A DNA stretch of 64,000 nucleotides, taken from positions 310,001-374,000 of the forward strand of contig NZ_AUDC01000010.1 of the NCBI RefSeq assembly GCF_000425265.1. Reading direction: 5' to 3'. The notes beneath the pieces are model-generated. The model saw only the letters and a list, made by a program, of their open reading frames with translations. It had not been told where the DNA came from and searched no databases. The first letter of the stretch is position 1. The number at the start of each line of letters is the position of its first letter. This DNA comes from Maridesulfovibrio zosterae DSM 11974 (GTDB lineage Bacteria; Desulfobacterota; Desulfovibrionia; Desulfovibrionales; Desulfovibrionaceae). A program made the translations under genes and the position numbers. This document shows, piece after piece, positions 43,776-52,455 of this stretch.

Positions 43776-44453
43776 TTAGGAAGTCAATCCGTGAATGGAA
43801 TCACGTACCCAGAATTGCATATCAAAATTTTTGGTAATATCTTCTTTAATTTTGTTTAGTGCAGCTTTTTCCATATCGTGAATACGAATAAAAACTTGCC
43901 GCATATTATCCTGTTCCGGCTCATAAGAGGTCAGAATGGACATGACACGGGCGTTGCTTGCTTTCAGGTATTCCAGAACTTCATTCAGTGAACCGGGATC
44001 GTTTGAAAGGGTAAGCCCTATCTGTATGCCACCATCCATGACGCCGGTGATCTGAATGAGCACCTTGAAAACATCAGTATCGGTGATGATACCAACGCAT
44101 TTGTTATCAGCATCTACAACCGGTATGCCGCCAATATTTTTACTTTCCATCAAAACGGCAGCTTTCTCAACAGTATCTTCAACAGTCACAGTAATGACCT
44201 TGCGGGACATTATATCTTTTACCTTAATTTCAGAGAGCAGGTAATACAGCTCATGCATATCAAGTGTAGTAGCTTTTGAAGGTGAGGCTTCTTTAATATC
44301 ACGATCAGAGATAATACCAACCAGTACGCCTTCATCATCAACAATAGGCAACCGGTGTATATCATTATCCTTCATAAGCTTGGCAGCTTTCATCATGGAA
44401 CGATCATGAGTAAGAGTAATGACTTTTTCTGTCATCCAGTTCTTGACGAGCAT
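43776..44453 (-). CDS. CBS-pair protein with C-terminal ACT domain (AcuB-like)
   Basis: 225 residues. Two CBS motifs span ~1-60 (WMTEKVITLTHDRSMMKAAK, then HRLPIVDDEGVLVGIISDRD) and ~75-130 (DIMSRKVITVTVEDTVEKAA, then GGIPVVDADNKCVGIITDTD). Residues ~145-215 form an ACT domain (IQIGLTLSNDPGSLNEVLEY). CBS pairs bind adenine nucleotides and ACT domains bind amino acids, so the protein is an intracellular ligand sensor, partner unknown. The layout is that of the AcuB group. Single minus-strand gene ending at a bidirectional terminator. Confidence 0.88.
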   Translation of the reverse strand: MLVKNWMTEKVITLTHDRSMMKAAKLMKDNDIHRLPIVDDEGVLVGIISDRDIKEASPSKATTLDMHELYYLLSEIKVKDIMSRKVITVTVEDTVEKAAVLMESKNIGGIPVVDADNKCVGIITDTDVFKVLIQITGVMDGGIQIGLTLSNDPGSLNEVLEYLKASNARVMSILTSYEPEQDNMRQVFIRIHDMEKAALNKIKEDITKNFDMQFWVRDSIHGLTS

Positions 44454-44696
44454 ATGGAACCTCCTGAAATTAGGCTGCCTGTGATGGCCTTGCCTTTAGT
44501 GTTTATATTAACAGACCTGTTTAAATAATCTAATTTATGTTCGTTTGGTGTTCAAACTCTTTATTTTCCTACTTATAGGATTATATAATCTAATCTCTAT
44601 GGTCAATCTTCGCGAGAATAAAAATCACTCGGATAACATAATATGGTCAGAATATTATTCTATCTGTTAAAATACTACATTTTTGAAGGTTATAGT

Positions 44697-45980
44697 TTAC
44701 GATTTACGTATAAAAAGACCTCTCGCAAGATCTGGGTTTTCAGACCGAAGCACAGCCTGTGTACCGGAATGAACAGTGTCTCGATATTCTCCGTTTGGAG
44801 CTTCGAAGCTGTAAGCTCCATGCTCCAAAACAGGACGCTTAAGACCGGGAAGGATTATTTCAACGTTAGAGTCGTCCTCCCAACGTGATTTCACTGAAAC
44901 CAGCCAGCTATCTATTCCTTTGCGTTCAAGTATTCTGGCAACAACAGGTTTGCGCTCTTCTGCAGATGGGGGCTGTGCAATAACACTCGGCCCTGACCCC
45001 TTAAAAAAGGCAGTGGTTAACGGACGTGTAGCGGTATTGGTAAGTTCTGCCATAGCTGTTTCTGGAAGAGACCTGCCCTGCTTGGCGGTATCAATAACTG
45101 TGCGATATACATCAGCTACCTGTGCAATATAGGAAGAACTTTTAGTCCGCCCTTCAATTTTAAGAGAAGAAATACCAAGCTTCGTCAGCATACGCACATA
45201 ATGAACAAGGCAGAGATCTTCAGCGGCAAAAAATTCAGTATGTCCATCATGCTCTACAGCTTCCCATACATCCTGCCCGGGACGAGTCTTTTCTTCTACC
45301 CGCATCCCTGTAGCCTTATATTCAAACCGGCATGGATGGGTGCAACGCCCCATGTTGGCAGAACGATCATTAAGCCAAGCACTTAGCATACAGCGTCCCG
45401 AAATAGCCATGCACATGGCTCCATGAACAAACATCTCAAGTTCCATATCCGGACATTTGGAAGCAATATCAGCAACATCAGCAGCAGAAAGTTCTCTGGC
45501 CAGATTAACTCTTACCGCTCCGAAATTTTTCCAGAACTTCGCTGCTTCACTATTCCCGGTGTTAGCCTGAGTACTGATATGCACTGGAACTTCAGGGAGA
45601 TATTCAGAAGCAAGCATCAGAACTCCCGGATCGGCAATAATTAATCCGTCCGGAGGACAAGCAGCCAGTTTCTCAAGATCAGCGCGAACCATATCGAGAC
45701 TCTTTTCTTTAGGATAGGCGTTGATACAAAAGTAAGCCTGAACATTATTGTTCCGAGTGAGTTCAAAAGCAGTAGAAAGCTCTTCCCACTGAAAGCCGGC
45801 TCCACCAGAACGAAGATTTAAACCACCGGCGCCAAGATAAACAGCATCAGCACCATATATTACAGCGGTTTCTAGTTTTTCCATGTTCCCGGCAGGACAA
45901 AGCAATTCCGGCATTTCGCGCAAAATAGGTCTGGAATATTCGGGATTGTCAGATTTATTTTCAGTAATAGTTTTATTCAT
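44697..45980 (-). CDS. U32-family peptidase / tRNA-hydroxylation-type protein
   Basis: 427 residues from the ATG at 45980; an upstream ATG at 46088 lies inside the PHP gene and would add 36 residues without family resemblance. U32 landmarks: PELLCPAGNMEKLETAVIYG and ADAVYLGAGGLNLR at the N-terminus, then ELEMFVHGAMCMAISGRCMLS, the NMGRCTHPCRFEY cysteines and KIEGRTKSSSYIA. Members such as TrhP and RlhA take part in RNA hydroxylation; others are annotated as collagenase-like peptidases. The conserved Cys set suggests an iron-sulfur cluster. The PHP gene ends 19 bp upstream, so they probably share a transcript. Confidence 0.85.
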   Translation of the reverse strand: MNKTITENKSDNPEYSRPILREMPELLCPAGNMEKLETAVIYGADAVYLGAGGLNLRSGGAGFQWEELSTAFELTRNNNVQAYFCINAYPKEKSLDMVRADLEKLAACPPDGLIIADPGVLMLASEYLPEVPVHISTQANTGNSEAAKFWKNFGAVRVNLARELSAADVADIASKCPDMELEMFVHGAMCMAISGRCMLSAWLNDRSANMGRCTHPCRFEYKATGMRVEEKTRPGQDVWEAVEHDGHTEFFAAEDLCLVHYVRMLTKLGISSLKIEGRTKSSSYIAQVADVYRTVIDTAKQGRSLPETAMAELTNTATRPLTTAFFKGSGPSVIAQPPSAEERKPVVARILERKGIDSWLVSVKSRWEDDSNVEIILPGLKRPVLEHGAYSFEAPNGEYRDTVHSGTQAVLRSENPDLARGLFIRKS

Positions 45981-45999
45981 AATTATGTTGGGCAAAAAA

Positions 46000-46857
46000 T
46001 TAAATTTTGAGTCCCTTGGACTGCCTGAAGGATTTAAGATCGTCAAGCACGCTATGGTGGACAAAAAGTTTTCCCATACCTTTTCCAAGGCTTATATCAG
46101 GCTTCACGTAACCGTGAAAATCAGATCCGCCACTTGCGAGCAGATCATATTTTCGAGCCAGTTTCTTGCAAAACCCGACCATCTCAATAGAATGAGAGCT
46201 GTAGTACACCTCTATTCCTTCAAGGCCAAGCTGTTTAAGCCTTCCTACCTCACTGTCCAGCACCACTTCATCAGAGCTGATCAGATAAGGGTGGGCCAAT
46301 ATAGGGGTTGCATCGGTTGAACGTAACAGCTCAAAAGCCTGACTAGCTGAGATGTTATCCTTTGGAATATAAGCCTTACCATTTTTTCCCAGATATTTTT
46401 TGAAAGCTTCTTCAAAATTATCAACAAGACCCTTGGCAACCATTATTCGAGCCATATGCGGCCTGCCGATCGTTCCGGTTGCCTGCTCCTGAACATCTTC
46501 CATAGAAATATCCAGACCAAGTTTCTGCAAATTTGAAATCATGCCCTCATTGCGGGCGATGCGTCTGTTTCGAACTTCTTTAAAGGCTTTCTTCAAAACT
46601 TCAGAGTACGGATTAACCCAAAGTCCCACGATATGAAGGACTCCGACATCTGTCGCCACACTGAGTTCGCAACCCGGAATAACCTCAACCCCGCATTTAA
46701 CTCCGGCTTCCATGGCCGCGGGAAGCCCTGCCATCGTGTCATGGTCAGTAATAGCAATGGCTGCAAGCCCGGATTCTTTCGCGGCTTTAACAAGCTCAAC
46801 AGGATTAAGAGTTCCATCAGATGCAGTGGAATGTGTATGAAGATCAATTGCGGGCAT
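46000..46857 (-). CDS. PHP-domain phosphoesterase (RNase AM / YciV-like)
   Basis: 285 residues. N-terminal DLHTHSTASDGTLNP, AIAITDHDTMAGLPAA and VIPGCELSV carry the metal-binding His, Asp and Glu residues. Later HPYLISSDE and the GSDFHG motif (near residue 258) complete the trinuclear site. The group includes 3',5'-nucleoside bisphosphate phosphatases and 5'-end trimming RNase AM. GGAG stands eight bases before the ATG. It lies just upstream of the U32 gene and divergent from the Trm112-like gene. Confidence 0.9.
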   Translation of the reverse strand: MPAIDLHTHSTASDGTLNPVELVKAAKESGLAAIAITDHDTMAGLPAAMEAGVKCGVEVIPGCELSVATDVGVLHIVGLWVNPYSEVLKKAFKEVRNRRIARNEGMISNLQKLGLDISMEDVQEQATGTIGRPHMARIMVAKGLVDNFEEAFKKYLGKNGKAYIPKDNISASQAFELLRSTDATPILAHPYLISSDEVVLDSEVGRLKQLGLEGIEVYYSSHSIEMVGFCKKLARKYDLLASGGSDFHGYVKPDISLGKGMGKLFVHHSVLDDLKSFRQSKGLKI

Positions 46858-46986
46858 ATCATTCTCCAGAAAAAAGATGTTCTTGTATATATAATCATCT
46901 TTCCCAAAGTGGAAACTACGGGGTTGAGGAATTTGTTTTCTATAGTTATAGGATAGTGATCAGTCGATGTGCAAGGAGTACCTTCT

Positions 46987-47172
46987 ATGACTCTCAATAA
47001 AGAATTAGTTGAAATTCTGGTCTGCCCTAAATGTAAGGGTGAACTTGATCTTCTAAGTGGTGAAACCGGACTTAAATGCGCTGCGTGTAACGTTATATAT
47101 CCGGTGAAAGATGAGATTCCCATTATGCTCGTGGATGAGGCAATCCCGGCAGATAAATGGGAAAAAAATTAG
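46987..47172 (+). CDS. Trm112-family small zinc-ribbon protein
   Basis: 61 residues from the ATG at 46987 (AAGGAG upstream); an in-frame start at 46969 lacks support. Cysteine pairs CPKC and CAAC flank a short beta hairpin, followed by YPVKDEIPIMLVDEA, exactly the pattern of Trm112/YcaR proteins. In eukaryotes and some bacteria they activate methyltransferases; in most bacteria the role is unproven. The next gene (FKBP) begins 70 bp further on. Confidence 0.9.
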   Translation: MTLNKELVEILVCPKCKGELDLLSGETGLKCAACNVIYPVKDEIPIMLVDEAIPADKWEKN

Positions 47173-47241
47173 ACTTTATAATATTATTAAACAAAGCGGA
47201 TTTTAAACCATAAAGGTTTGCCGCGCACACAAGGAGTTTCC

Positions 47242-47670
47242 ATGTCCCAAGCCAAAGACGGTGACAAAATCCGAGTTCACTACGCCGGTTCACTCGAAGA
47301 CGGTACAGAATTTGATTCCTCTTATAAAAGGGGAGAACCTCTTGAGATTGTTCTCGGTCAGGGAATGTTGATTAAGGGTTTTGAAAATGCTGTCGTAGGT
47401 CTCGCAGTAGGAGAAAAAGTAAAGGCTACAATCAGCCCTGAAGAAGGATACGGTCCTTACCACGAAGAGCACACCTTTGAAGTTGACCGCAACCAGATTC
47501 CACCCGAGATCAATCCAGAAGTGGGCATGATGCTTCAGGTTAATACCGACCAGGGTGTTACCAACGTTACTATCAAATCTGTAACCGATGAGCAGGTTGT
47601 TCTCGACGGAAACCACCCTCTCGCCGGTCAGACCATGATTTTTGAGATTGAACTGGTTGAAATTCTTTAG
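47242..47670 (+). CDS. SlyD-like FKBP-type peptidyl-prolyl isomerase
   Basis: 142 residues from the ATG at 47242 (AAGGAG six bases before it). The FKBP part has DGDKIRVHYAGSLEDGTEFDSS and, after the insert, LVEIL at the end. An IF (insert-in-flap) chaperone domain occupies ~70-120, as in SlyD. The His-rich metal-binding tail of E. coli SlyD is missing. It speeds proline isomerisation and has chaperone activity in the cytoplasm. It is followed directly by a strong terminator. Confidence 0.92.
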   Translation: MSQAKDGDKIRVHYAGSLEDGTEFDSSYKRGEPLEIVLGQGMLIKGFENAVVGLAVGEKVKATISPEEGYGPYHEEHTFEVDRNQIPPEINPEVGMMLQVNTDQGVTNVTIKSVTDEQVVLDGNHPLAGQTMIFEIELVEIL

Positions 47671-47720
47671 TTCATGATTCCAAGAAAGACTCACCTCTTT
47701 CTTGAAAAGAAAAATCATCT

Positions 47721-47757
47721 ACTCCCCTGCAAGATTATCTTGCAGGGGAGTTTTTTA
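47721..47757 (+). terminator. Terminator of the FKBP gene
   Basis: ACTCCCCTGCAAGA and its complement form a perfect 14-bp stem with a 3-base loop and six T. Confidence 0.95.
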
Positions 47758-47879
47758 TTGTAAAACAGAAAATTAACTAAAAAATGACTTAAATTTCATC
47801 AAAAGAATATTTACGAATTATTGACAACTCAAATTGAATATATATTTTTTAACAAACAAAATAATGCAGGAGGTTTTAT

Positions 47880-48293
47880 ATGGTCATCGATTTTGGTTCT
47901 TTCTATAATTTCCCATATGAATTTGATAAAATATTTCATGATGTCTTTAATCCTCATCATTATAGAAGGGGAAAAGCTTCATATCCACCTCTCAACATAG
48001 GTGAAGATGAAAACAAAATTTTTATCAGGGCAGAGGTTCCAGGAATTAGCATTGATGATGTTGAAATAACAATTACTGCTAAGGATCTTGTAATAAAAGG
48101 TGAACGTAAATTACCTGAAGGACGCTATTTCAGACAGGAAAGGCCTTCAGGAATCTTTCAAAGAATTGTTTCCATCAATACACCAGTAGACGCAAACAAC
48201 GTAACGGCCTCAATTAAAGATGGGATTTTAACTATCGTTCTACCTAAATCAGAGGCTTCAAGACCTAAAAAAGTCGATATTGCAATTGGATAA
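47880..48293 (+). CDS. Small heat-shock protein Hsp20, first of a pair
   Basis: 137 residues. An N-terminal segment rich in Phe and Tyr (residues 1-35) precedes the alpha-crystallin domain (~38-130): NIGEDENKIFIRAEVPGISI, then the family's ITAKDLVIKGERK and SIKDGILTIVLPKSE. Hsp20 oligomers hold unfolded proteins in the cytoplasm. AGGAGG lies eight bases before the ATG. A second hsp20 gene starts 12 bp after the stop, so the two form an operon. The C-terminal I-x-I/V motif is weak (VDIAIG). Confidence 0.93.
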   Translation: MVIDFGSFYNFPYEFDKIFHDVFNPHHYRRGKASYPPLNIGEDENKIFIRAEVPGISIDDVEITITAKDLVIKGERKLPEGRYFRQERPSGIFQRIVSINTPVDANNVTASIKDGILTIVLPKSEASRPKKVDIAIG

Positions 48294-48305
48294 GGGAGGT
48301 TTAGT

Positions 48306-48671
48306 ATGAGTATTGAATATCAGAATGATGAGACAAAACTTGAAAAATTCAGCCCGTCAACCGACATCGTAGAAAGTGAACATGGTTTTTTCATGTACAT
48401 GGACTTACCCGGAGTTTGCCGTGAGGCACTTACAATTGATCTCGATGAAAACACTCTGATAATATCCGCAAAATCAGCAACAACACTGGCTGATGATGAA
48501 AAATATATTGACCAAGAGTTTTCTGATGGTGAGTACAGTCGCAGATTTACTATTGCAGACGTTGTTGATCGTGAAAATATTAAAGCAAATTTGAAAGACG
48601 GAGTTCTGGAACTTTTTCTGCCTAAGAAGCAGGAAGTCAAACCCCGCAAAATTGAAATTACAAGCGGTTAA
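48306..48671 (+). CDS. Small heat-shock protein Hsp20, second of a pair
   Basis: 121 residues, alpha-crystallin domain over ~18-118: PSTDIVESEHGFFMYMDLPG, LTIDLDENTLIISAKS, and NLKDGVLELFLPKK, ending KIEITSG with the I-x-I motif that locks subunits together. It is rather different from its upstream partner, so the pair is an old duplication or a two-class system as in E. coli IbpA/IbpB. GGGAGG precedes the ATG. A strong terminator follows. Confidence 0.93.
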   Translation: MSIEYQNDETKLEKFSPSTDIVESEHGFFMYMDLPGVCREALTIDLDENTLIISAKSATTLADDEKYIDQEFSDGEYSRRFTIADVVDRENIKANLKDGVLELFLPKKQEVKPRKIEITSG

Positions 48672-48690
48672 TTTTATTAACGTCGCTTTT

Positions 48691-48730
48691 AAATCAGGAA
48701 AGTCCCTGAATTCAGGGTCTTTCCTGATTT
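48691..48730. terminator. Bidirectional terminator after the hsp20 pair
   Basis: A 40-base palindrome: AAATCAGGAAAG pairs with CTTTCCTGATTT, enclosing CCCTGAATTCAGGG, with single T-T mismatches. It lies between convergent genes. Confidence 0.85.
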
Positions 48731-48751
48731 CCAATCATAAAAAACTCAGTG

Positions 48752-49168
48752 CTACTTAACACCTTTTTCATTTAAGAACTCTCCCAACTTTTTATCAGTT
48801 TTCAGGATATGTTCACGCAGCCAGTCTGCAAGATATTTAAAAATTTTGACAGGCTCTACTCCACTGGCGCTGCTATCCAGAATATTATTAGAAGAAGCAG
48901 CCTTGATCATAAAATCATTATGCTGAAGCTTGTGCTCATTTGAAAAAGGGTAATCATATTGGAGCATCATTTTTTCTTCAGTTGCAAAGTGGATCATTGC
49001 ATATCTGCGCATCTCATCCACCAGCTCAATCATAACCTTTTCTTCTTCCATATTTTCAACAGAATCATAAGCCCTGTTAATCATAGCAAGAAGTTGCTTA
49101 TGCTCATCATCAATACTCCTGACCCCTACAGAATATCCGTCTTTCCATGATAAAATAGGCATAATCAC
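48752..49168 (-). CDS. Bacteriohemerythrin
   Basis: 138 residues, standard length. Iron ligands of the four-helix bundle are visible: ISWKD-like start (LSWKDGYSVGV), DDEHKQLL (His), HFATEEKMM (His and Glu), NEHKLQHNDF (two His), and LREHILKTDK (His and Asp). It binds O2 reversibly at a di-iron site. In anaerobes it stores or delivers oxygen or protects enzymes. A stand-alone cytoplasmic domain, not fused to a chemoreceptor. Confidence 0.96.
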   Translation of the reverse strand: MIMPILSWKDGYSVGVRSIDDEHKQLLAMINRAYDSVENMEEEKVMIELVDEMRRYAMIHFATEEKMMLQYDYPFSNEHKLQHNDFMIKAASSNNILDSSASGVEPVKIFKYLADWLREHILKTDKKLGEFLNEKGVK

Positions 49169-49356
49169 TCCTTAAATTTGATACAGCGTATATATTCCAG
49201 TCCACCAATTCAAGAAAATTAAATGAAAGAAATACCGACATGCTGCGATACAATGAACTCTACAGCAACTAGTAATATTTTTAACGGGATTATATTTGCC
49301 CGCTAATAGCGTTTCTGGTAAACGGCATTAAACCCAATGAAGGAGGAATATCAGTA

Positions 49357-49944
49357 ATGAAAAATATTAAAATATTTATGGTTGCAGCTCTTTTTTGTGC
49401 TGCTTTTTTTGCCGGAACATTTGCTAATGCAGAAAATTCCAAAGTTTTTGTTAAACTTCAGACAAATAAGGGGAACATAGTACTTGAACTTGATAAAGCA
49501 AAAGCCCCTATAACCGTTGCCAACTTTTTACAATATGTAAATGAAGGCCATTATGATGGAACAATTTTTCATCGTGTTATTGATGGCTTTATGATTCAAG
49601 GTGGTAACTTTGATATAAATATGCAGAAACGCCCCACTCACCCAGAGATTGAAAATGAAGCCCGCAACGGACTATATAACGATAAATATACTATTGCCAT
49701 GGCCCGCACTGACGATCCTCATTCTGCGTCAGATCAATTCTTTATAAATACTAAGGATAACAACTTCCTTAATTTCAAAGCTCCAAGAGGAGCTGAATGG
49801 GGATATGCTGTCTTCGGGAAAGTCATCGGCGGTAAAAAAGTTGTTGATAAAATCGGAAAATCAGTAACTTTCAATAAAGGCGGCTATAGCGACGTACCGG
49901 TTAAGCCTATAATCATAATCAAAGCAGAAGAAGTTAAACAATAA
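49357..49944 (+). CDS. Exported cyclophilin-type peptidyl-prolyl isomerase
   Basis: 195 residues, with a signal peptide (residues 1-25, cleavage near ANA-E). The cyclophilin domain follows: NKGNIVLELDKAKAPITVAN, then FHRVIDGFMIQGGNF (catalytic Arg in FHRVI), MARTDDPHSASDQFFINTKD and AVFGKVIGG. It assists folding in the periplasm, as PpiA does in E. coli. GGAGG stands upstream of the ATG. Single gene with its own terminator. Confidence 0.93.
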   Translation: MKNIKIFMVAALFCAAFFAGTFANAENSKVFVKLQTNKGNIVLELDKAKAPITVANFLQYVNEGHYDGTIFHRVIDGFMIQGGNFDINMQKRPTHPEIENEARNGLYNDKYTIAMARTDDPHSASDQFFINTKDNNFLNFKAPRGAEWGYAVFGKVIGGKKVVDKIGKSVTFNKGGYSDVPVKPIIIIKAEEVKQ

Positions 49945-49977
49945 TCTTTATTTTTAACTCTTTAATTCCAAAAAGAT

Positions 49978-50014
49978 AAAACCCCGTTTCAGAAAATTCC
50001 GAAACGGGGTTTAT
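49978..50014. terminator. Bidirectional Rho-independent terminator
   Basis: AAAACCCCGTTTC pairs with GAAACGGGGTTTT, T- and A-rich on both sides, between convergent genes. Confidence 0.92.
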
Positions 50015-50040
50015 TTTATTCAGACTTAAAGAATGATGCG

Positions 50041-50523
50041 TTATGCACAGCACTTTTTATATTTTTTGCCACTGCCGCATGGACAGGGGTCATTGCGTCC
50101 TACTTTTTTATCTTTTTTAATTGGCATCGGGGGTACAATATCGCCGTCCACGTACAGCCAATTTCCATCTCTTTTTTCAAAGCGACTTGCTTCATGATGG
50201 GTGTGGATTGCACCCTGCTGCCTGAATTTGGCGATGAACTCCACATCACCGGTTTCGTCTTCGGGCTGGCCTTTGGAAGTTGAAACAATAGTCAGACCGA
50301 GCCATGTGGATGTTTCAGCCCAAGTTTTAACCTGTGCTTCATCATAATCATGCTTGCTTTCAGGAGCTAAGGTATCTCCAAGATATGCAACCTGCTGAAC
50401 TGCAAACGCAGTGTAGCGGGAACGCATGAGTGCTTCAGCAGTAGGTGCAGGCTCTTTTCCAGTGATGTAAGGCTCACAGCAATTTTCATATGTATTGCCG
50501 CTGCCGCAGGGACATTCATTCAT
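50041..50523 (-). CDS. SEC-C motif protein, YchJ family (UPF0225)
   Basis: 160 residues from the ATG at 50523, chosen because GGAG stands nine bases before it; a TTG further upstream would add five residues. SEC-C zinc motifs bracket the chain: [15 protein letters not shown] at the start and [17 protein letters not shown] at the end. The middle, with [20 protein letters not shown] and [16 protein letters not shown], is the YchJ/NTF2-like domain. Exact function unknown; SEC-C motifs bind zinc and mediate protein contacts, for example with SecB or ribosomes in other proteins. Confidence 0.9.
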   Translation of the reverse strand: MNECPCGSGNTYENCCEPYITGKEPAPTAEALMRSRYTAFAVQQVAYLGDTLAPESKHDYDEAQVKTWAETSTWLGLTIVSTSKGQPEDETGDVEFIAKFRQQGAIHTHHEASRFEKRDGNWLYVDGDIVPPMPIKKDKKVGRNDPCPCGSGKKYKKCCA

Positions 50524-50578
50524 GTTTCTAGACTCCAAATAAGTTTTATCGTGCCCTTAACGCTTTAAAAGCTACGGC

Positions 50579-50938
50579 CTAGTGATTGCCGCAGGACTCG
50601 TGATCATCGCATACAACGGCTGAGTCGGAAAGTGTTCCGGCTGCCCACTGTGCAACTGTTTCTTTCAATTCACCACCGCATCCGCGGATAACCTGAATAC
50701 CGCTGTTCTGCAAGAGATTCACAGCGCCCTGTCCCATGTTACCGGCCAGCATCACGCTGACACCTTTTTCTGCAAGAACTGGAACAATATTGGATTTACA
50801 TCCGCAACCGGGGGGAGGGGTGAGTTTTTCTTCATCAATAATATTCTTAGATTCATCCAATGTGTAAATAGTGAACGCTTCACAATGTCCGAAGTGTCCG
50901 TCAACCTGCCCGTCTCTTGAGGGAAGTGCAATTTTCAT
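50579..50938 (-). CDS. NifB/NifX-domain (dinitrogenase FeMo-cofactor biosynthesis) family protein
   Basis: 119 residues of the NifX/NafY-like domain (Nitro_FeMo-Co). The start KIALPSRDGQVDGHFGHCEAF is the family hallmark, with His and Cys residues near the cofactor site. PPPGCGCKSNIVPVLAEKGV and VIRGCGGELKETVAQW follow. The C-terminal tail carries extra Cys and His residues (CDDHESCGNH). Many such proteins in anaerobes are not tied to nitrogenase and probably bind iron-sulfur or molybdenum centres. No nif structural genes are in view. Confidence 0.88.
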   Translation of the reverse strand: MKIALPSRDGQVDGHFGHCEAFTIYTLDESKNIIDEEKLTPPPGCGCKSNIVPVLAEKGVSVMLAGNMGQGAVNLLQNSGIQVIRGCGGELKETVAQWAAGTLSDSAVVCDDHESCGNH

Positions 50939-51047
50939 TTAATAACTCCTTAAAAAATATAAGAACGATGCAGACCCATTGCACCGGACCTAAGACTAAC
51001 GTACGCCATATACGCGATTAAAAAACAGAACAATCCAACCGAAAGCT

Positions 51048-51464
51048 ATGATAAGTATCACATCCACATTGTCCATACCCGAAAATGAAATAAGTTTCAT
51101 CACCAGCCGCAGCTCAGGCCCCGGTGGTCAACATGTAAACAAGACATCATCTAAAGTGACTCTTGTATTTAATATTCAGGATTCACAGAATCTTACTGAA
51201 TTTCAAAAAAAAAGAATTACAGGTCGCTTGAAAAATAGAATCAATTCCAGAGGCGAGTTACAACTTTCCTGTGAAGAGCACCGCAGCCAGTTCCGAAATA
51301 AAGAAACGGTTCTGGAACGGTTCGCAAATGTTCTTGCAGAGGCTCTTAAACCGGTCAGGCAGAGACATAAAACCAGAGTGCCACTTTCATCTAAAAGAAA
51401 AAGAGTCAATGGAAAGAAAAAACGATCAGATGTAAAAAAGAATCGATCAAAACCCGAATATTAA
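51048..51464 (+). CDS. arfB: Peptidyl-tRNA hydrolase ArfB (YaeJ)
   Basis: 138 residues. The release-factor GGQ loop is present in RSSGPGGQHVNKTSSKV (about 21-37). The C-terminal ~40 residues are very basic (RQRHKTRVPLSSKRKRVNGK and onward), the tail that enters the empty mRNA channel of stalled ribosomes. It frees ribosomes stuck on messages without stop codons. No RF codon-recognition domain, in line with ArfB. Monocistronic. Confidence 0.93.
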   Translation: MISITSTLSIPENEISFITSRSSGPGGQHVNKTSSKVTLVFNIQDSQNLTEFQKKRITGRLKNRINSRGELQLSCEEHRSQFRNKETVLERFANVLAEALKPVRQRHKTRVPLSSKRKRVNGKKKRSDVKKNRSKPEY

Positions 51465-51478
51465 AGTTTCATAAAAAA

Positions 51479-51511
51479 GGTAGATACCGGAGAAAATAAC
51501 CGGTATCTACC
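51479..51511 (-). terminator. Terminator of cysK-cysE
   Basis: GGTAGATACCGG pairs with CCGGTATCTACC. On the minus strand TTTTTTATG follows, so it mainly ends the cys operon, although the arfB gene also runs into it. Confidence 0.88.
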
Positions 51512-51556
51512 CTCTCTAAAAACATTTCATAAAACAAGTAATCCTGCCCGGATAAA

Positions 51557-52444
51557 CTACTTGGTTTGCAAAAGCCTTTCTCCAGCCTCAACAGAACTGG
51601 TCACCCATACATTACCGCCGATTATAGAGCCTTCACCGATAGTAACCCGTCCAAGAATAGTTGCTCCAGAATAGACAATCACATTATCTTCCACAATTGG
51701 ATGGCGTGCAATGCCCTTGATCAGGTTGCCTGAATCATCCTGCGGAAAGCTTTTCGCCCCAAGAGTTACCCCCTGATACAGGCGGACATTTTTGCCTATA
51801 ATACAGGTTTCACCAATTACGGTTCCAGTACCATGATCGATGAAAAAATGTTCTCCTATCTGCGCACCGGGGTGAATATCAATTCCAGTTTTGGAGTGAG
51901 CCATTTCTCCGATAATACGCGGAATCAGATCAACCTTTAACTTATAAAGCTCGTGAGCTATACGGTGATGTGTAAGAGCGGTGATGCTAGGGTAGCAGAA
52001 AATTGTTTCTCCCGGACTTTTGGATGCAGGATCACCAATATACGCGGCTTGAACATCCGTTGCCAGCAGACGACGCATTTCAGGCAGTGAAGCCATAAAT
52101 TCGGAAGCGACAAGCTTGGCATTATCTTCACAGTCAGTGCAGGTAAGTTCATCTGATTTACAGAAAAAACAATGACCACGCAAAATCTGTTCTACAAGTA
52201 TACGGTAGGCAACATCAAGATTGCCACCGATATGATAGCGCATAGTCTCCGGACGAATCTCTGAGTTGCCAAAATAACCGGGAAAAAGGACTGCCTGCAA
52301 ACGTTCAACCAACTCACCAAGAGACTCAAGTGAAGGCATTGGTCTGTCATGTTCAGGCATATGGTATACTGATTGATATGACTCTTTCTCACAAAGGGCT
52401 TCCACTACTTCCGCCAACAAAGGACTGCCTATCTTGCTAACCAT
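51557..52444 (-). CDS. cysE: Serine O-acetyltransferase (EpsC-type)
   Basis: 295 residues, the long bacterial form. A helical N-terminal domain (1-150) precedes a left-handed beta-helix with hexapeptide repeats: DIHPGAQIGEHFFIDHGTGT, then VIGETCIIGKNVRLYQGVTL and VIVYSGATILGRVTIGEGSI. The catalytic His and Asp sit in FIDHGTG. It makes O-acetylserine from serine and acetyl-CoA. It begins 11 bp after cysK, so the operon carries out both steps of cysteine synthesis. AAGGA precedes the ATG. The middle carries a small Cys cluster (CFFCKSDELTCTDC) not present in E. coli CysE. Confidence 0.93.
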   Translation of the reverse strand: MVSKIGSPLLAEVVEALCEKESYQSVYHMPEHDRPMPSLESLGELVERLQAVLFPGYFGNSEIRPETMRYHIGGNLDVAYRILVEQILRGHCFFCKSDELTCTDCEDNAKLVASEFMASLPEMRRLLATDVQAAYIGDPASKSPGETIFCYPSITALTHHRIAHELYKLKVDLIPRIIGEMAHSKTGIDIHPGAQIGEHFFIDHGTGTVIGETCIIGKNVRLYQGVTLGAKSFPQDDSGNLIKGIARHPIVEDNVIVYSGATILGRVTIGEGSIIGGNVWVTSSVEAGERLLQTK

Positions 52445-52455
52445 TATACTTATCC

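Noticed and set aside
45981-46088. Upstream start of the U32 peptidase
   Set aside because: The added 36 codons lie inside the PHP gene in another frame and show no family similarity.
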